The notes: generated by a model not told the origin, from the sequence alone. 64,000 bases of DNA from Aquatica leii (GCA_035610365.1 CM069432.1:27218354-27282353), one strand, 5' to 3'. Positions 1 through 10,963 are shown, numbered from the stretch's first letter. Made by a program: numbers and translations.

Positions 1-1
1 T

Positions 2-244
2 CCAGAATTTTATAAGAGGTCAAAGCACATAGACATCAAATTTCATTTCATTCGTGAAAAGTTCAATGCGGGTGAAATGAACATTCAACACATCAGTGGA
101 GTTAACCAAGTGGCGGATATGTTCACCAAGTCGTTACCTCGTGTTAAATATGAAAAGCTGAGATGCTTACTCGTCATGTGTGTTCTGAAAAACAATAGTT
201 ACAATATTTTGGGAGGAAGTGATGAAAATACAAAATATCCCTAA
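2..244 (+). pseudogene. Copia retrotransposon pol, C-terminal tail
   Basis: Frame 2 is open from the window edge to a stop at 242-244. It reads as the end of a Ty1/Copia polyprotein: the RNase H tail with SKHIDIKFHFIRE, then QVADMFTKSLP, a very typical Copia signature. The residues after it (VKYEKLRCLL) also fit. Only the last 80 residues are inside the window, so it cannot be judged whether the upstream part is intact. A purine tract and LTR-like sequence follow at once, as expected for the 3' end of such an element. Confidence 0.85.
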
Positions 245-588
245 TGTTTTGTCACTATCTTTTTGTAGTACTTATGTTGACAAGATTGATCACTGTAGCG
301 TCAGAGCGTTAGTTACCTTTTTTTGTATTTGTAGTAAGTTCATGTGTCACCTTATTTTATGTTCAGTATTTTATATTCTAACCTTTTTTAAATTAAACAA
401 ACTTTTTCTTAGTGTTATTGTTTAAATCAACAATACTAATGTTAATTTCCATAATTACGTTTACTGTTACAATACTATTAAGGTAATTTCAATTATCATT
501 TTGTGTGTATCGCATGCTGTGTACAAACGATATGTATTACGAAATTTTCTTCGCTATTTCGCTTCGACTTAACCTGGGCGAATTTTCC
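210..588 (+). repeat. Copia polypurine tract and partial 3' LTR
   Basis: A purine run (TGGGAGGAAG, 210-219) directly follows the Copia pol tail, and the sequence then starts with TG at 220 as an LTR would. The right end is lost because a hAT relic begins at 589. The boundary is inferred from position; the partner LTR is outside the window. Confidence 0.5.
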
Positions 589-1352
589 CAGTTCCCCAAT
601 TTGTCACAGACACACTGCTAGGAAAACGACGTTTCAACCTACGTTCAACATTTAAATGCCCTCTATTCAGATTTTGAAACTAGGTTTGAAGATGTTTTGA
701 CTATGGTAATACCACCGTGGATAATTAACCTATATGGTGACATAGAAGAAACGAATGTCATAATACAAGAGGAACTGACTGAACTAAGTACAAACGAAGA
801 ACTTTAGGATCAGTTTAAAAATGGATATCAGCAATTCTGGCTGCAAAACAACATACCCGTTACTATCCCGTATTATGGAGTATAGCGAGGAATTTTTAAT
901 TTCCTATCCATCGTCATACCTAGTGGAAAGTGGGTTCAGCGCTGTTACCAATCTCCTAACGAAAAAAAGAAACAGACTGGACATCATTAGCCGAGGAGAT
1001 TTAAGATTAAACGTTACAAAATTGAAGCCAAATGTTGATAATTTATTATTAAAGCATCAGGTTCATCCTTCTCACTAAATACATTTACTTATTGCTTAGT
1101 TTATTTTATGTTTATATTATGTTACGTATATTTTATATAACAGATAAAAAATTTTATTTTGAGTAGATTTAATTTAAATTCAATTAATAAATGTATGAAA
1201 CTTAACATGTGTTTTTACTTTAAGTTTTTAACGCTGAACTTCACTACAGTTAGAAATTTACAAAAAATCAATATCAGGTAAGTAGGGGGTCTACCCAAAA
1301 CCGAAAAACATGGCAAGGAGTCTACGGCACAAAAAAATTTAGGAACCTCTAG
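589..1352 (+). mobile_element. Internally deleted hAT element (SCAND3/ZBED5 type)
   Basis: The left end CAGTTCCCCAATTTG and the right end (read on the other strand, AGAGGTTCCTAAATTT) are imperfect inverted repeats of the kind hAT elements of this group carry. Between them is only the C-terminal part of the transposase, so most of the gene has been deleted. No matching 8-bp target duplication was found; the left flank is Copia LTR. The stretch after the stop (near 1285-1350) resembles the usual 3' terminus of these elements. Confidence 0.6.
631..1078 (+). pseudogene. hAT transposase C-terminal fragment (SCAND3/ZBED5-like)
   Basis: The first part (631-900) reads FETRFEDVLTMVIPPW and ELTELSTNEE, then an in-frame TAG near 805, then FKNGYQQFWLQNNIP. 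A frameshift moves the frame to 821-1078, which ends SSYLVESGFSAVTNLLTKKR, GDLRLNVTKL and HQVHPSH. This is the hAT dimerisation region as seen in SCAND3/ZBED5-type proteins. The catalytic region and BED finger are missing. One nonsense codon and one frameshift make it clearly dead. Confidence 0.85.
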
Positions 1353-3370
1353 TTTAAACACACATAAGTTGTTGTTTTTCTTTTCGCCGAAAACAATCTA
1401 AAAGGTTGTTTCTTATCTTTCAGTGTAAATATTTTTGTTTCATGTTGTCCAGTGATAAATATTAGTTTGTTTTTATTAGTGCGTACTTCAATAGTTCACT
1501 TTTCTGTAGTCTCAAAGAAATCTTAGATTCTTGGGATAATTTTTTAAAAAGGAGAGAAATCATTTTTAAAACAGTTTCTTTTAGATAGAAAATTAATGCA
1601 AAACATTCCGTATTGTTGATTGATTAAAGATTTTGTAATAACAAATCTCTAAATTATTATTACATATATCAATTTTTTGCTTTTTCTGTTGATTCAAAAA
1701 CTCTCATTGGAACAAATTTTTTATCAAATCTTTGACAAGGTTTAACAAATTTGACGCATCAAACAAACAGTCGTAAAAACGTGTTTATTTTTATATTTTT
1801 CGTTTAAATAATTCGTTTAGTTTTTTGTTAAATTTGTTAATAAAAAGTGTTTCTTGGTACTGCACATATTTATTTTCTTATAGGTTTTCATAATTTCATT
1901 CTATGTTTGAATTGAATCTCTTTCTATATATAAATTTTTTTCACACGCTTCATTAGTTATGACCTCTGTTTTGGTAATTGATCTAATAATTTCAGTTTCT
2001 GTATGAAAACAAAAATGTAATGACAATAGTCTTTTCTGTTTAATCACATTTAAAAACATAATGCAAAGCGTTTATGAATTTATTTTAGAAAAGTCGGTGC
2101 AATAATAAACATATCGCCGTTATCAAACCAAACCTAAATTTGCAGTATTACGAAAGAGGCGATAAAGAGGAAACATGCGGTTTCTACTTTTACTACAACT
2201 CGATAAGGTAAATTCATTAAGAAAAAAATATATTTATATTTTGAAAACCGTTAAACTGAAACCGCAAACGAGATTAAAATTTCGCAGACATTTCCATATA
2301 TCAAAATCTCATTTTCCGAAATAACTCTCTTTCTCTTTATATTTAAAATGATTTTCCGTTCATAAAAACAAGTGTAAATATTTAAAGTCGATAGTCAAAG
2401 ATCTATCATTCCCTCTCACTTACTCCGCTACAATTTGATCGCCAATCTCTGTGTCTATAGACATTTGCTGCAGTGTTTGCTTTAATATTTTTCATAAAAT
2501 TGAGATTATAAGTATTCTGTACATACTTCCTCTGTCAATATTTTTAAATTGATACATTTCCACCCTGACATAATTTTTAAATTGCTCTAACGTATTATCT
2601 CAATTAATGTAAGCACTATCGACGAAACGACTGCCATCTATAAGTTATATTTTCAATGAACATTGTTGACATAATCGATTGATTCCTGAATTCGGTACAT
2701 CAAAACTATAACTTGCCGTTTCTAATCACAAATTACGTAAATTTACATAACGTATCACAACCTATTTCGAGCTTAAGTACACAATAATAATACTTTTAAT
2801 AACAAAGCTTAATACTGTTCCACATATAAAAAAATTCAAAATAGAAAAAATGTTTCGTGTAGTTGTGATCAGATCATATTCTTTAGTTTTTTTAAAGCAA
2901 TAACCATAATTACAACTTTTAATTAAAATGATTTGAGATTGTTTAACTAATAACATTTTTGCCTTTTTTGAAATGTTGATGTTTCCTTAGAATTTAACGT
3001 TATCAAAGATAGGATATAGACCTGAAATTGAAGCCATATAATGCATATGCATAATTACGATCCCTTAAAACTTAGGAATATATGTATCATTAACCGCCAA
3101 ATTTAATGTGGAATTTGAACAAGGCACAAGAATAAGCTTTAGGTAAATTTTGGACACCTAAATTTTATTTCGCACTTTATCACCACTCTCATACGTTTAC
3201 AGATAAAGATAAACTACACAAATATAGTTTATTTGGAATTCTTTCGTGACTGGTTTAGGCAAAAACTAGCATTTGTCGTAGGACGTGTTGTAGTTGTTTG
3301 GGAATTACTGTAGGATTATTTAATCTATTACAAAGTTTATTATTATCGCTAATCTACCCTATCTCAAAAG
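1353..3370. other. AT-rich stretch without recognisable genes
   Basis: No open frame here looks like a protein I know; the only ORF of note (2762-2956, minus) is low-complexity AT-rich translation. No inverted repeats with target duplications, RNA genes or tandem arrays were seen. Confidence 0.6.
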
Positions 3371-3379
3371 CAGTGGCGT

Positions 3380-4450
3380 GTCCAGTATTTTTTTTTTCGG
3401 GGAGTCAGTCTTTGTATAGGTATATACAAAATCTATGCAACTCTCTGAAACAATAACGTGTTTTATTTATGAAATAAAAAGTAACCAATAATTACAAAAC
3501 TTAATCGAGTTTTTTTGGCTTTTCGACTAATTTGTCCAATATTTCTTCAGAGTAGGAGTCATATCTCTGTACAAATTAAATACTGTTAAACCATTTAGTC
3601 TGCTTTCAGATGTTTCTAATGTAATTTTTTAGACGGCGTAATACAAAAAAAGTTCTTTCATTTTCCGCGGTAGATATAGATAACAATACCTTGATATTAT
3701 AAAAGACAGCTAAAGCTCTTTTTGGTATTTGGTCCTCGTTCAAACTAGCGAGTGCCCTGTATCAGAATTTGAGTTCGACTTTCAACTCATCAAGAGTGTC
3801 TGTTACGTCACCTTTATAGAAAGAAACTAAATTTTCAAAGTCTTTTATAGCTTCATCTGTAAGGCTCGATGGATCTGTCGGCAATAACCGTTGGAATGCC
3901 ATTAATAAAGTCTTGTGCTTTGAAAACCTTTCCTTTATGTTTATTAAAACACAATCCAGAAATGGGATGTAGATTCAGATGCGACAGTAATCTTCAGCAC
4001 TACATTAACTTTACATCTTTTAGTTTGTATAATTGTAGTGCGCGATTGATTTATGGAAAAGTCGAATTTTCGCATTTTGCATTTTCTCTTAGATTTTTGA
4101 ATTCTTGCTCAGTGCCCTTCGCCAGATTGATTGCCTTCTTCAGGTCAATATTTCTTTGCTCAAGTAATTTGCTTAAAAAACTGCTATGGTTAAATACTTG
4201 ATTCACAACCTCCAAAGAAATCACAAATTCAGAAGTTTTTAACTCAATGCCAAACTGATTAGCAGCATTCACTGAATCTCTTTCCTGCCATTCAGAAATA
4301 TTTTCTAAAGCCATTACAATACCGTCATGTAATTCTACAATTGCTATATTATACCTTTCAGTCTATCAACTCGCACAAAGTCTTTTTTGTAAGTATAAGT
4401 AACGTTTGCTTCCTCTAAAGCCTGTTTTAAAACCGACTTACTTTTAGGAG
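3380..4450 (-). pseudogene. hAT (ZMYM1-like) transposase, C-terminal half
   Basis: On the minus strand an open piece at 4051-4314 reads MALENISEWQERDSVNAANQ, FVISLEVVNQVFNHSSFLSK and EQRNIDLKKAINLA, matching the middle of ZMYM1-like hAT transposases. Further on, between about 3860 and 3440, short open pieces read KVLLSISTAENERTFFVLRR and LVQRYDSYSEEILDKLV, which is the C-terminal dimerisation domain. Several stops and frameshifts separate these pieces. The upstream half of the same gene continues at 7776, beyond the inserted pogo element. Confidence 0.8.
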
Positions 4451-4901
4451 TACCGTAAACTGGGGATACTTTGAATCCTGAGTATACTTTGATCGAAACT
4501 TCTTTTATGCTTAAAAGAATTCCTGTTGCAGTAGTTTATGTAACCAGCACGGTCCATGTTTCCAGATAGTTACATAGGTGCAGGAGTCAATCAATCGCAT
4601 ACTTTCAACCGCAAAGTTAACACGTGCTGATATCGTAAACGAGATTTTTATACAGTTAATTTTTCTTTGCGTTTATTTTGTTTGCAAAACTTTACAGATA
4701 CACCAGTAAGTTTGCTTAATACCACTTTAGTTACTTTTATACAATGTAAGGCATGTATTTTAAAGTAAAAGTAAGTGATAAGTACAGTATATTTCCATTA
4801 CACTTTTTCTTGGTAGTTATTTCTATTTAATGGGGTTAATTTGATCAGCGTCTGGGGTAACATTGATCATTGATCAAAGTTGTCCCTTTAAGTAGAATAT
4901 A

Positions 4902-5472
4902 GTCCTCGCAATCTTACTTTCGACGCACGTCATTAACGTCAGTGACGTAGTTATTCAACCATGTTGTCGGTATTATCATGTAAACTTACTGTTTTCGTAC
5001 ATTCTTAATATTACATTGCGTATTACGTTTTCATTAAATGTTTCTACATTCGTAACAGTTGTACTACGCTTACGTTTTGAAGAGATCTAAGAACCTCGTT
5101 GTTAGCAACCGTTGTACATACAGAAATAACTGTAGAATATATGTATGTATTACCACAATTTAAATATTATGTAAAAGGGTACTTTTCGCACAGCATTTAC
5201 TGATATCAATGGACCACCATTATCTCGTTCAAGCTCAAAATAGTACAGTTTTGTATCAAAAATAATTATAAAAAACAATGAGCACTTTGACATAAAAAAC
5301 ACAAATTTAATTTGACAGATGTCAACAACGCTGCAACTGTAGTAAGCACACCAACAACGTGATAAAAAAAATTCCATAAGACAATTCGGTATTTATTTAA
5401 TTTTTACTATAAATATGGTGGTATGAATTTTACGTCATTAATGACGTGCATCGAAAGTTAAATTGCGAGGAC
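4902..5472. mobile_element. MITE nested in the pogo element
   Basis: About 40 bases at 4902 (starting GTCCTCGCAATCTTACTTTC) recur inverted at 5430-5472 (other strand GTCCTCGCAATTTAACTTTC). Both arms contain ACGTCATTAA. The 571-bp interior has no coding potential. TA lies next to the left end and two bases outside the right end, so a TA target duplication is possible but not clean. The superfamily is not assigned. Confidence 0.65.
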
Positions 5473-5530
5473 TTTATAATGAATATTTATACAAAAACGA
5501 TTACACCAGATTGTTTACCCTTACAGAAAT

Positions 5531-7327
5531 GCCTCGCAAACACAATCGTTTATTAGGATCAAGAAGATATTGTGATTTCTCGCAAGAGAAGTTGGAAGAA
5601 GCACTGAAAACGTGGTGGAAGGCAGGTTCACAATTCAGGAAGCCTCAAAGACGTTTAGCATCCCGTTTGGAACGCTGTACCACAAGTATAAAGAGAAACA
5701 TGGCGGTACGCCAGGCCGTCCCACAATTTTCAGTTTTGAAGAGGAGGTAGCAATACTGAAAGCAGCAGCCACGTGTGCGGACTGGGGATTTTCCCCAACG
5801 CTATTGGATATCAGAATGATGGGCAAATATTATTTAGACAGAAAAGGAGGAACTATTAGTAATTTCAAAAATAATATACCCGGTGTTGACTGGTCGTACA
5901 GTCTCCTTGAGAGACACAAAACTTCTTATGGACAACGAATAGCCACTAATATAAAGAGAGCTAGAGCGTCGGTGTCAAGAGAAGCTCTAGCAGAATTTTA
6001 TGATAACTTGGAAACTACAATAAAAGATCTACCAAGCTCTAACATATTTAACTATGACGAGTCTAACTTGTCAGACGACCCCGGAAAGAAACGTGGCATT
6101 TACTGGCGGGGCGTAAAATACCCGGAAAAAATTGTGTACCACTCGAAAAGTTGTACGACGATTATGGTTTGCGGCTCTGCAGATGGTACATTATTGCCGC
6201 CCTATGTGATCTACTAGAGTCTTCACCTTTATGACTCGTGGAAAGAAAATGGTCTACGAGGATATCCATGTTGCGTTAAGCCGTGTTGTAGTTTAGGAAC
6301 AAGATACAATCGCACAGCAAGCGGGTGGATGAACGGTGCAACTTTTCGAGATTGGTTCACAAGTGCATTTCTGCCACATGCTAAACGTTTAGAGGGCCGA
6401 AAAGCCCTCATTGGCGATAATCTGTCATCACACATAAACCCTGACGTTTTAAGAATGTGTGCTGAAAACGAGATTGATTTCGTATGTCTGGTACCACACT
6501 CAACACACCTTTGCCAGCCATTAGACGTAGGGTTTTTCAGAACAAGGAAAGAGGCATGGCGTGCTACGTTAACTGAGTGGAAGTTGCAAATTATCCGCAT
6601 AAATACTGTCTCTAAAGATATTTTTCCCACATTATTGAAGAAAAGCCTGAATAAAATAGACGCTGTAGTTGCACGATGTCAAAACGGAAATACAACATCT
6701 GCAATTAAGCGAAATTTAAACAGCTCTTTCCGGGTTTCAGAGATTTATCCCTTAAATCAGCAAAAAGTGTTCAAACGTTTACTACCAATAACAGAACCAG
6801 TAACAGGTAACGACCCTACCCACGCCGTCGAAGACGCACTGACAGCACTTCTGAAAGAACAACGATTCGGAGAGTCAAGCCGGTCACAGCGAAAGAAGAA
6901 GAGACTGGATATTGCGCCTGGATGCAGTGTGTCTACAGTAGTATCCGCAAGTCATGCTCAAGAATGTGATGAGGAATACCACCTTCCCTCAACCTCTAAA
7001 GAAAATGAAGATAACTCGAATTTTGTCACATCCAAAGATGTCACTGGACAACAAAATCAGCAAGCTGTAGTTGTAGAAGATTTGGTAGTTGATCAATATA
7101 TTTTAGCAAAATTTGCATCACAACGAGGGCAAAAAACATATAAATACATTTGTAAAATAATAGAAGTCGTTCCAGAAGTTGTGGTTGTCGGCTTGAAATC
7201 AATTCGAAAGAATAAAAGACAATTCAAACTTATTGCTGATGACATTTCCGAAATCAAGAAGAGTGACATTATTAAGATTTTGCCATATCCGTCATCGAAA
7301 ATCGACAACGATGGAAACGTCTTATAA
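5531..7327 (+). pseudogene. Pogo/Tigger transposase, nearly full length, two breaks
   Basis: DDE transposase that cuts and pastes its own element at TA sites. It starts MPRKHNRLLGSRRYC at 5531. A psq-type helix-turn-helix follows (VEGRFTIQEASKTFSIPFGT), reached after a frameshift near 5605-5612. The catalytic core shows the three acidic sites: NYDESN (about 6053), IGDNLSSH (about 6412) and CQPLDVGFF (about 6514). A TAG at 6215-6217 lies in the core where relatives have a lysine codon (PPYVIY then SLHLYDSWKENG). The C-terminal tail runs to 7327 and carries an acidic, lysine-rich segment. Apart from the frameshift and the single nonsense codon the frame is open, so the copy is fairly young. Confidence 0.9.
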
Positions 7328-7775
7328 ATTTGAAATAGACATTGAAGTTGTTGAAGTTTAAGCTTTTGTTTAATATTTTTAATCATCAAGCTCTTAGTTT
7401 ATGAGTTAAAATGTTTCGATTTTGTTTCTAAATAGAGATTAGTTAACAAAAGGCTAGTTTTTTCTTTGATTAGAGTTAGCCCATAAGGTCAGGAGTCTTT
7501 TTAATGATTTTTGTAGTCTTTTCAAAGGGGATAGTTTGATATATCGTTAGAAAATCAAGCGTGATCAAAGTATCCCCAAAACCAGTTTATCTTTGATCAC
7601 GAAGTTTTTATTTTTTTTCTAGAAATTCTTTGAATTTTTATCTTTCATTTTTTCAGAATTGGTAGCTGACGAAAAGCCGGTTTTTCCAATTTTTTATTTG
7701 ATCTTAATTATCAAATTAAAGCAGTTATTCAACTTAAAAGTTAAATATTGATCAAAGTATCCCCAGTTTACCGTA

Positions 7776-8960
7776 CTGAAAACTTTCCAATTGTGCATAT
7801 GCAGTTCCTAATTGAAGGTACTTTACAAGAACTTGATACCGCCAGATTTAAAGTATGCAGGGCAATGAACATATACTGATTTGGGATATGCCCCTTAAAT
7901 ATGTGCCTGTACTCCATTAAACTTCCCGCTCATGGAAGCAGCGCCATCGTACCCTTGACCACGTAACTTGCTCATATCAATTCTAAAATTGATAAGGTTG
8001 TCAGTTATGGCCTTAAAAATTGCTTTTCCTGTTACGTCTTGGAGAGGAATGAACTGCAGAAACAATTCTTCAATTTTGAAAAATGTCGAATCAATGATTC
8101 AAACACATAATGACATCTGCTCTACACCAGAAATCAGTCGTTTCATCAGCAGGTGCTGAAAAGTACTGCGATGAATTGTGATTAGTTGCCAATTTTGCAA
8201 GAATTAAATTGTTACTTATATCAATTATTTCGTTTTGTATTTTCCAACTCGAATACAACGCATTGCTTTTAGAATTGGATAAAACTTGTTAAAAGGTGTT
8301 ATCGGTCTTGGCTCGATACCTCAAAAGTTCCCTGAAATTACCTTCATTTTCTTCAGATACTTCAGTAACTCTTCCGCTGTCTCTGTGTCCTCTCATTGCT
8401 AAACCCTGTCTTCCACAAAATAATACGATTTCTATTATCGGCTTCCTATTTTCAGAATCTGCTTCTTTGCCTCCTTATTTATCTGGAGATATACAGGGTC
8501 GTGCACTCCTACATGAGTTTTCAATATGATGTCGGCATTTTTAACATTATTCTGATGGTATTTGCACTGCTGGTGTTCGTTAAAGCGTTCAATCGTGTTT
8601 TTCCAGTTGTTGAATTTTTTGGAGCACAGTTTTCCTGGTTTTTGATATTTTCCCAAACCTACATTAGTATGCGTGTGAAATAAAACACAAAATTTGCAAT
8701 AGCATCCATTAACTTTTTTGAGTACTTAGCCATGTTCACTTGTGCAGCCACTTTTCCTGAAATTTGAAATTTCTGGTATCGGTTAAAGGAAAAGTAAATG
8801 TTTGTGGCGGTGACCATAAATTGTTTAACATCTCTACTTTTTGACTATTTAGTAACTCTACGCTCACAAAATTGCGTCACTTGTCTTTAATTCTTCCACT
8901 GGAATTTGATCGTTACCTTCAATAACCAATTTTTCTTCGGAAACTGAAATATAGATTATG
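7776..8960 (-). pseudogene. hAT (ZMYM1-like) transposase, N-terminal half with TTF-type finger
   Basis: Read on the minus strand from about 8960: CKFCVLFHTHTNVG, then YQKPGKLCSKKFNNWKNTIE and FNEHQQCKYHQNN (8435-8656), the TTF-type zinc-finger region of ZMYM1-like hAT proteins. Downstream pieces read GRQGLAMRGHRD (about 8380) and, near 7950, MSKLRGQGYDGAASMSG, both strong signatures of the family. The frame is broken by several stops and shifts. It joins the 3380-4450 half across the pogo insertion. Confidence 0.85.
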
Positions 8961-9275
8961 GAATAGTAAAAAACCACAACCTAAACAAAATTTAAACTAT
9001 TATCTTGAAATGAGTGACAGCTTCTTCGTTCAATGAATTAATGCATTATATTTTATAAGACTCCATAAAAACACCAGTGTGGAAATAATACTGCTACACA
9101 TAAATAATATAATACTAGTATGAGTTTCGTTTATGTTGTGATATAAGCGGCTATAATTTATTACCTTCATTATTTTGCACATCTTTTTTAGGCTTGGTCG
9201 TATCAGTTTTTATTATTTTTCTTTAAAAAAAGCCGAGAAGTTCAAGCTGACGTTTTCACATTTTCATGGAACATA
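8961..9275. other. Short AT-rich spacer between hAT relic and Gypsy LTR
   Basis: No open frame or repeat signal was seen. The missing hAT terminus should lie here, but no CAGTGGCG-type repeat is present. Confidence 0.5.
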
Positions 9276-9660
9276 TGTTACGTGCAAAATTTTCATAAAG
9301 TAATACCCTGTATATTGAATTAAAATTAGATTCCGGTTTTGACGCCCTCTGCCGATCTTTCTGGTTACTGACATGTTGCGGTCAAATCATTTAAGCTGTC
9401 AACTACCTAAAATGGTCTGTGTCGTCTAAATCATAAAATGTAATAGAACATCAACTGTGATTGAAATGAAATTATAAATTTATTACGTATTTAAAGTAAT
9501 TTATTCGTCACAAGGTAAGATATTTTCATCCCTTTTTTGTTAGGATTCTTTTGTAAGATTTGTAAGATAGAACCTTTAACTCTTATTTATTTGAACCTCC
9601 CCTATCTCCGACTGTGTGAGTTAGTCGTGCAAGGTTCGTAAGACCTATAAACTTGTAACA
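9276..9660 (+). repeat. Gypsy family A 5' LTR (385 bp)
   Basis: Begins TGTTACGTGCAAAATTTTC and ends ACTTGTAACA, i.e. TG...CA. Its two ends align with the much longer LTR of the intact Gypsy at 14566 (TGTTACGGTAATTTTC ... ACTTGTAACA), and both share AAAATTAGATTC and GTTGACGCC-like blocks and a CCGACTGT block near the 3' end. A primer-binding site follows after five bases. Confidence 0.75.
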
Positions 9661-9665
9661 AATTT

Positions 9666-9683
9666 TGGCGCCCAACGTGGGGC
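9666..9683 (+). other. Primer-binding site, tRNA-Lys(1,2)-type
   Basis: TGGCGCCCAACGTGGGGC lies five bases after the LTR end. From memory this 18-mer is the complement of the 3' end of tRNA-Lys(1,2), as used by some retroviruses. The match and position make this a confident primer site; the tRNA identity rests on recall. Confidence 0.75.
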
Positions 9684-10140
9684 TCGATTTGGTGTGTGCG
9701 TTTATAATTTCTTCTAGTTTTATTGATACTTTTATCTTTTCTTAGTCTTTCGTGGGTTTGACTTACTTTGCTTCGCTTATTTAGTTATTGCAGCAAGACT
9801 GAACGTCGGAGTTACTTCACTAACTTTTACTTCTTTGATTTTAGTGCTGCGGTTTGACTTTATATTAGTAATTTGCTTACGTTTCTTTTAATCGGACTTG
9901 TGCTTGGATTTTTGGATTAACTTGACTACATCGGTTAACCCTTTCTGCTTATTAGGTTAGTTATTAGTGATATTACTTGTACTCTAATTGTGATTGGGTT
10001 TTAGTCGTACAGTTTTGCTTCACGATTAGCTTAGTTCTCTTTAAGATTTTGTTGTAGCTTTCGGAAACGAGATCGGAGCTGTGCTACTATTTGGTTTTTG
10101 CTTTTTCTTTTTTCGTTCTTTAGGAAAACTGGTCACTAAG

Positions 10141-10611
10141 ATGGCTACTTGGCGGTTAGAAGTGAATCGACTTAGGAAGCAGGAGCTTCAATATGAATTA
10201 ATCTCTCGTGGGTTTGATCCTACAGTAGTCGTTTCTACGTTAAGGGGTGCGGTGCGTAGTGCTTTACAGTTGGAAAAAGAAGCATCTTTTCGTATGGATG
10301 CTGTTACTTCAGTTTTTGCGGCTGATAAGGTAGCTGTCGAACAAGCTATTGAGGAACTACAAACGTTATTGAGCGAATTTGATGGGAATTTTTCTTCGTC
10401 TACTTTCAAACGAGCTAGTACCTTGTGGGTACACATTCACCGTCGTTGTTTGAAGATGTCACCTGATGGGGAAGATGAAGCAAAATGTCATCGTCAATTT
10501 GGACTTACGCTACAAACGCTGCGTAATGAGTGCACAGCTAAAGGGAAGAAGGCTACCAGAACTACGTTGGTTTCTTTTGCTAACCTATCTTCGTCTAGTC
10601 TTAAACCCTAG
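10141..10611 (+). CDS. Gypsy gag, N-terminal domain
   Basis: Open frame from ATG at 10141 (MATWRLEVNRLRKQELQYEL) to TAG at 10609-10611, about 156 aa. The N-terminal helix-rich pattern, with RKQELQYELISRGF followed by a coiled region (FAADKVAVEQAIEELQTLL) and HIHRRCLKM, is typical of gag of arthropod Gypsy elements. The open frame extends upstream to 10081, but MATW has the better start context (AAGATGG). The stop precedes the capsid, which continues in another frame at about 10630, so this copy is broken. It is structural protein of the virus-like particle. Confidence 0.7.
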   Translation: MATWRLEVNRLRKQELQYELISRGFDPTVVVSTLRGAVRSALQLEKEASFRMDAVTSVFAADKVAVEQAIEELQTLLSEFDGNFSSSTFKRASTLWVHIHRRCLKMSPDGEDEAKCHRQFGLTLQTLRNECTAKGKKATRTTLVSFANLSSSSLKP

Positions 10612-10627
10612 AGTCACTACTTCCGGA

Positions 10628-10860
10628 CGAAGAGCCACCTCTTCTTACTTCTTCAGATTCTGAGGCTAAATTGGATGTATCCGTTTAGACTACTTCTGCT
10701 CTTTCAAAGGCTACTGCTACTAATGCGTCACTAGCTAAGTGGAACTTAACTTTTTTGGGTGAAGGTTCGTTTTCGCTCACCGAATTCTTGATGCGAGTTG
10801 ATGAGTTGTGTTTGTCGCGTGGCGTCTCTCCACAGAATTTGATCAACGAGGTTTTGCGTA
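10628..10860 (+). pseudogene. Gypsy gag capsid fragment ending at a deletion junction
   Basis: Short open pieces read DEEPPLLTSSDSEA and then KWNLTFLGEGSFSLTEFLMR and VDELCLSRGVSPQN (10739-10850). These align well with the gag of the intact Gypsy (SSDEEPPFLTSSDSDS; NWNVTFSGEDPS; DELCLSRGVSQH). The capsid stops after about 40 residues at 10860, where reverse transcriptase begins in another frame. The rest of capsid, the zinc knuckle and the protease are missing. Confidence 0.8.
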
Positions 10861-10963
10861 GACTACAGACACCTAAACGACGTGACCAAAAAGGACAGCT
10901 ACCCTTTACCCAGAATTGACGATACCCTGTCAGGATCCCAGTGGTTTTCTATGTTAGATTTAA
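10861..10963 (+). pseudogene. Gypsy reverse transcriptase, N-terminal fragment
   Basis: The frame [20 protein letters not shown] then [10 protein letters not shown] is the start of the palm/fingers of Gypsy reverse transcriptase (VDYR..N..T..D.YP.P.I...L.G...FS.LDL). It ends at the TTAA target of the piggyBac insertion. The next codons of the same motif (KSGYWQVE) resume at 12261 in the same frame. Confidence 0.9.

Larger units (their letters stand above)
4451..7775 (+). mobile_element. Pogo/Tigger DNA transposon with both TIRs
   Basis: TA at 4451-4452 is followed by CCGTAAACTGGGGATACTTTG; the right end, read on the other strand, is CGGTAAACTGGGGATACTTTG, followed by TA at 7774-7775. The terminal repeats differ at one base in about 21. 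The TA flanks are the target duplication of the Tc1/mariner/pogo group. Subterminal copies of GATCAAAGTATCCCC occur near 7562. The element encodes one transposase (5531-7327) and interrupts the minus-strand hAT gene. A 571-bp MITE lies in its 5' part. Confidence 0.9.
3371..8960 (-). mobile_element. ZMYM1-like hAT element, split by a pogo element
   Basis: CAGTGGCGTGTCCAG at 3371 is a typical end of hAT elements that encode ZMYM1/p52rIPK-like transposases. The coding strand is minus: the TTF-type zinc-finger region lies at 8250-8960 and the C-terminal region at 3380-4450. A pogo element (4451-7775) sits between the halves. The opposite end was not found; a Gypsy LTR begins at 9276, so the left end of the gene may be truncated. 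Confidence 0.75.

Noticed and set aside
219..425. 68-codon frame after the Copia tail
   Set aside because: It lies in LTR-like sequence, is Phe/Cys-rich and low complexity, and has no motif.
821..1078. Free-standing small gene of 85 codons
   Set aside because: It is the C-terminal end of a hAT transposase with the upstream part in other frames.
5635..6630. Minus-strand frames opposite the pogo transposase (5635-5826, 6229-6630)
   Set aside because: They mirror the transposase coding strand and match no family.
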